From: a bacterium
GTDB lineage: Bacteria; Verrucomicrobiota; Verrucomicrobiae; Limisphaerales; J093
Assembly (NCBI GenBank): GCA_021839785.1
Contig: JAKCAB010000784.1
Location: 1-9,609 of the forward strand
Direction: 5' to 3'
DNA: 9,609 nt
Part shown: positions 8,005 through 9,609 of the stretch, piece after piece
How the letters are laid out: each line of letters opens with the position of its first letter
Numbering within the stretch: position 1 is the first letter of the stretch
Notes under the pieces: model-generated
The model's input: only the letters and a program-made list of their open reading frames with translations
What the model was told of the DNA's origin: nothing
The model's database searches: none
Made by a program: the position numbers and the translations under genes

Positions 8005-8029
8005 CTCCAGCAGCGGAAGTCGGGCTAAC
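8005..8029. repeat. IS1634 right terminal inverted repeat
   Basis: The reverse complement begins GTTAGCCCGACTTCCGCTGC and matches the left end except at scattered positions. It lies about 140 bases upstream of the transposase start, and the segment between them should hold the transposase promoter, though no clear -35/-10 pair was picked out. Confidence 0.8.
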
Positions 8030-8073
8030 CAACAAATCGCCCCAAAGCCCTATCCACGTTTTCGAAGGAAGAT

Positions 8074-8365
8074 CACTTTCCCCAGCCACTCGTCGAGGTG
8101 AAGGGCTCGGCAGACGTGGACGCGGCGGTGAACCGCCTGAACGGCCGGCTGGCGGTGAACCTGGTCAACACGGCGGGCCCGCACGCCGACCTTCGATTCC
8201 ATCCCCGTCGTGGGACCGCTTGAGATCACGATCCGTACGGCGAAGTCACCGGCGCGCGTGACGATCGAACCAGGCGGTCAGCCCGTGGCCTTCGAGTTCC
8301 GCGACGGCGTCACCCACCTGACTTTGCCGCGGCTGGAGATTCATTCGGTCCTGGTCGTGGATTGA
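8074..8365 (+). pseudogene. C-terminal tail of a probable glycoside-hydrolase-type protein, truncated and frameshifted
   Basis: One frame reads HFPQPLVEVKGSADVDAAVN, then RLAVNLVNTAGPHAD (to about 8190). From about 8191 the reading continues one frame over as FDSIPVVGPLEITIRTAKSP, then PGGQPVAFEFRDGVTHLTL and LPRLEIHSVLVVD, ending with the TGA at 8363-8365. This resembles the C-terminal beta-sandwich of large sugar-degrading enzymes common in Verrucomicrobiota and Planctomycetota, where the tail typically reads NLVNTAGPHAD...EIPPVGPL. I cannot assign the exact GH family. The upstream catalytic part is missing, cut off at or near the IS1634 end, and a short deletion inside the remnant shifts the frame. 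No start codon of its own is evident. Confidence 0.6.
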
Positions 8366-8440
8366 CCGGACCTCGGCTAACCGCTGAAGGAATCCGCTAC
8401 GCCGGGCAGTTGTCAGGCGATGCCCGCGGGTCTGGCGCGG

Positions 8441-9067
8441 TCACCGCGAGTTGCGGCGTCGAGCGTTGCTGAGCAGAACTACCAGCATCCAGCCGGCACC
8501 GATGAGGAACAGCGCGGCGATGACCCACGCCAGAAACTTCCAGAACGCGGCCTGCTTTTCCAGGCGGTGGGTTTGCTCCTGCTGAGCCGCGTGCAGCGCC
8601 TCGAATTCCTTTTCGAGCGCCCCGCTCAGGGCGGCTTCGTCACGGAGCGCGAACACTTGCCAGGCGTTTTGGGGGGCGCCGAAGACGGGCGGCAGTTTCT
8701 TCAACTGGCCAGGGGTTGCGGCCTTGAATCCAACCGCCTGCCAGCAAGCGGCGCCACGCCCGCGCAGCCACAGGCGCGCGACGGTTTGGCTTCGCGCGAG
8801 CGCCAGCACATGCTCCCAAAGCGCGGGCCAGCCCTCCGCTTTTTGGCCAGCCGACGCGAACGCCAGGCTGTGTATCAACGCCTGCTGGCCCGCCGACACG
8901 AAACCCACCGTGCCCATCACCACCCCGTCCGGCCGGGCGACGACGTGGAACTCGGTGATGCGTTTTTCCAGCTCATAACCGGGCAACCGTTCGAGCTGCC
9001 AGAGACCGCGGAGGACGGCGAGATCGTCCACGTTGGCGCGGCGAGCGGTGTAATGGCCCGGTGACAT
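8441..9067 (-). CDS. GNAT-like N-acetyltransferase with C-terminal membrane anchor
   Basis: The product is 208 residues from the ATG at 9067, a start chosen because YTARRANVDDLAVLRGLW right after it is a typical GNAT first strand and helix. A TTG 69 bases upstream could extend the frame by 23 residues, and AGGAAG sits too close to the ATG to decide the matter. The first 140 residues suggest the acetyltransferase fold: EFHVVARPDGVVMGTVGF as central strands, ALIHSLAFA as strand 4, and ACWQAVGFKAA, a usual C-terminal GNAT element. The acetyl-CoA loop (R/Q-x-x-G-x-G/A) that should follow strand 4 is replaced by SAGQKAEGW, so binding may be altered or lost. Residues 143-172 are charged and probably helical, and 175-199 (AAFWKFLAWVIAALFLIGAG onward) form one transmembrane helix followed by RRRNSR. 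This places the GNAT domain on the cytoplasmic side if the arginines stay inside only when the helix is inserted the other way, so topology is unresolved. The substrate is unknown. Confidence 0.68.
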   Translation of the reverse strand: MSPGHYTARRANVDDLAVLRGLWQLERLPGYELEKRITEFHVVARPDGVVMGTVGFVSAGQQALIHSLAFASAGQKAEGWPALWEHVLALARSQTVARLWLRGRGAACWQAVGFKAATPGQLKKLPPVFGAPQNAWQVFALRDEAALSGALEKEFEALHAAQQEQTHRLEKQAAFWKFLAWVIAALFLIGAGWMLVVLLSNARRRNSR

Positions 9068-9216
9068 CTTCCTGACAGTATCCAACGCGAGTTGCCCGGT
9101 AAAGCCCGGATGGCGCGCGATCAAGTACCTCACCAACTGGCGCGTGGCGATTGGGAAACTTGGGAAAACTCGGCTTGCCTTCGCGGGCCGGACGTAGAAA
9201 GTTCCGCGGCTTAATT
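9068..9216. promoter_or_regulatory. Divergent intergenic region between the GNAT-like gene and the aminotransferase
   Basis: These 149 bases separate two start codons pointing away from each other, so promoters for both should lie here unless the GNAT-like gene starts at 9136. It includes AT-richer patches near 9160-9170 and 9195-9217. No convincing sigma-70 pair, operator or riboswitch was recognised, and the aminotransferase lacks a clear Shine-Dalgarno, its start being preceded by GGCTTAATT. Confidence 0.4.
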
Positions 9217-9609
9217 ATGGCACACGTCAAGTTGCACATTCCCGGACCGGTCGAGGTCAGCGAGAAAACCTTCCGCGCGTTCTGCCAGCCGATGATTGGC
9301 CACCGCGGGCAGGGATTCAAAGACCTGTACGCCGCCATGCAGCCCAAGCTCCAGGCATTGCTGTACACGAAGCAGTTGGTCTTTCTGTCCACGTCGTCGG
9401 CCTGGGGCGTGATGGAAGGCGCGATCCGCAATCTGGTCGCGAAAAAGGTGCTCAACTGCATGTGCGGCGCGTTTTCGGACAAGTGGTTCGACGTGTCCAA
9501 GCGTTGCGGCAAGGACGCCGAAGCGCTCCAAGTGCCGTGGGGATCGCCCATCCGGGCCGCGCAAATCGACGCGAAGCTCGCCACCGGCCAGTTCGACGCG
9601 CTCACGGTC
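9217..9609 (+). CDS. Class V PLP-dependent aminotransferase (alanine/serine-glyoxylate type), 5' part
   Basis: The first 131 residues are visible and the gene continues past the window. Enzymes of this branch move an amino group between alanine or serine and glyoxylate or pyruvate (some relatives use phosphoserine) with pyridoxal phosphate in the cytoplasm. The start MAHVKLHIPGPVEVSEKTFR followed by QPMIGHRGQGFKDLY is the characteristic N-terminus, where PGPV and HRG line the substrate pocket. FLSTSSAWGVMEGAIRN (about residues 56-72) is the loop that binds the cofactor phosphate, with SAWG where many relatives have GTGA. NCMCGAFSDKWFDV and EALQVPWG continue the family pattern. The catalytic lysine lies beyond the window, so intactness and substrate cannot be fixed. 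Its start at 9217 is the only ATG that preserves the motif. Confidence 0.9.
   Translation, partial: MAHVKLHIPGPVEVSEKTFRAFCQPMIGHRGQGFKDLYAAMQPKLQALLYTKQLVFLSTSSAWGVMEGAIRNLVAKKVLNCMCGAFSDKWFDVSKRCGKDAEALQVPWGSPIRAAQIDAKLATGQFDALTV

Larger units (their letters stand above)
6004..8029 (-). mobile_element. Complete IS1634-family insertion sequence
   Basis: The element is about 2026 bp and carries one transposase gene on the minus strand. Its ends match as imperfect inverted repeats of about 25 bp (6004-6028 and 8005-8029), sharing CCCGACTTCCGCT in the middle with scattered mismatches. Weaker subterminal similarity follows, including a shared TGGGGTTTTG near 6058-6067 and its complement near 7949-7958. 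No target-site duplication is evident: the left flank reads GGGCTTGC and the right flank CAACAAATC. Size, ends and gene all fit IS1634. The lack of a duplication together with unrelated flanking genes suggests rearrangement after insertion. Confidence 0.82.

Noticed and set aside
7865..8089. N-terminal extension of the transposase to position 8089
   Set aside because: The extension crosses the right terminal inverted repeat into flanking DNA, and the family N-terminus begins at the ATG at 7864.
6698..8101. A 467-codon open frame on the plus strand opposite the transposase gene
   Set aside because: It is antisense to a well-supported IS1634 transposase and shows no family motif; long antisense frames are common in GC-rich coding DNA.

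Overview
The window is GC-rich DNA, probably from a member of the Verrucomicrobiota, perhaps the Limisphaerales/Pedosphaerales side. This assignment is inference from gene content and style. The main clues are the C-terminal 'YQIQAC...RYYRAV' domain on a large secreted protein, a C25-like protease relative, a DUF5107/TPR protein fragment, and a hairpin-rich intergenic repeat. No rRNA or tRNA gene and no CRISPR array was seen.

Layout from left to right. (1) 2-1378 (+) is the 3' part of glnE, the nitrogen-control enzyme that adenylylates glutamine synthetase. Its 5' end lies outside the window. (2) 1379-1647 is a convergent intergenic spacer largely filled by a hairpin-rich, MITE-like palindromic element. 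(3) 1648-3817 (-) is a decayed gene for a secreted, multi-domain, clan CD (C25/gingipain-like) protease. The His/Cys pair is still readable but the reading frame is broken at two places. A short FG-GAP remnant abuts it at 3818-3958. (4) About 4005-5250 (+) is the C-terminal TPR part of a DUF5107 protein, 5'-truncated and split by a REP-like insertion. (5) 5341-5592 is a degenerate array of twelve 21-bp tandem units. (6) 5616-6003 (-) is the C-terminal third of an ISL3-type transposase, cut off by (7) an apparently intact IS1634-family element at 6004-8029 with good terminal inverted repeats and a 584-aa transposase. (8) 8074-8365 (+) is the frameshifted tail of what looks like a glycoside-hydrolase-associated protein. 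(9) 8441-9067 (-) is a GNAT-like protein with a C-terminal membrane anchor. It is divergent from (10) 9217-9609 (+), the start of a class V PLP aminotransferase of the alanine/serine-glyoxylate type that runs off the window.

The intact genes (glnE, the GNAT-like gene and the aminotransferase) flank about 6.7 kb, from 1.65 to 8.37 kb, in which every non-IS gene is broken. The simplest reading is a genomic scrap-yard of secreted-protein and sugar-degradation gene remnants shaped by deletion, repeat insertion and IS activity. I found no convincing new functional system. The observations most worth checking are the 21-bp array, the hairpin-rich element at 1389-1556, the REP-like insertion inside the TPR gene, and the unmatched flanks of the IS1634 copy.
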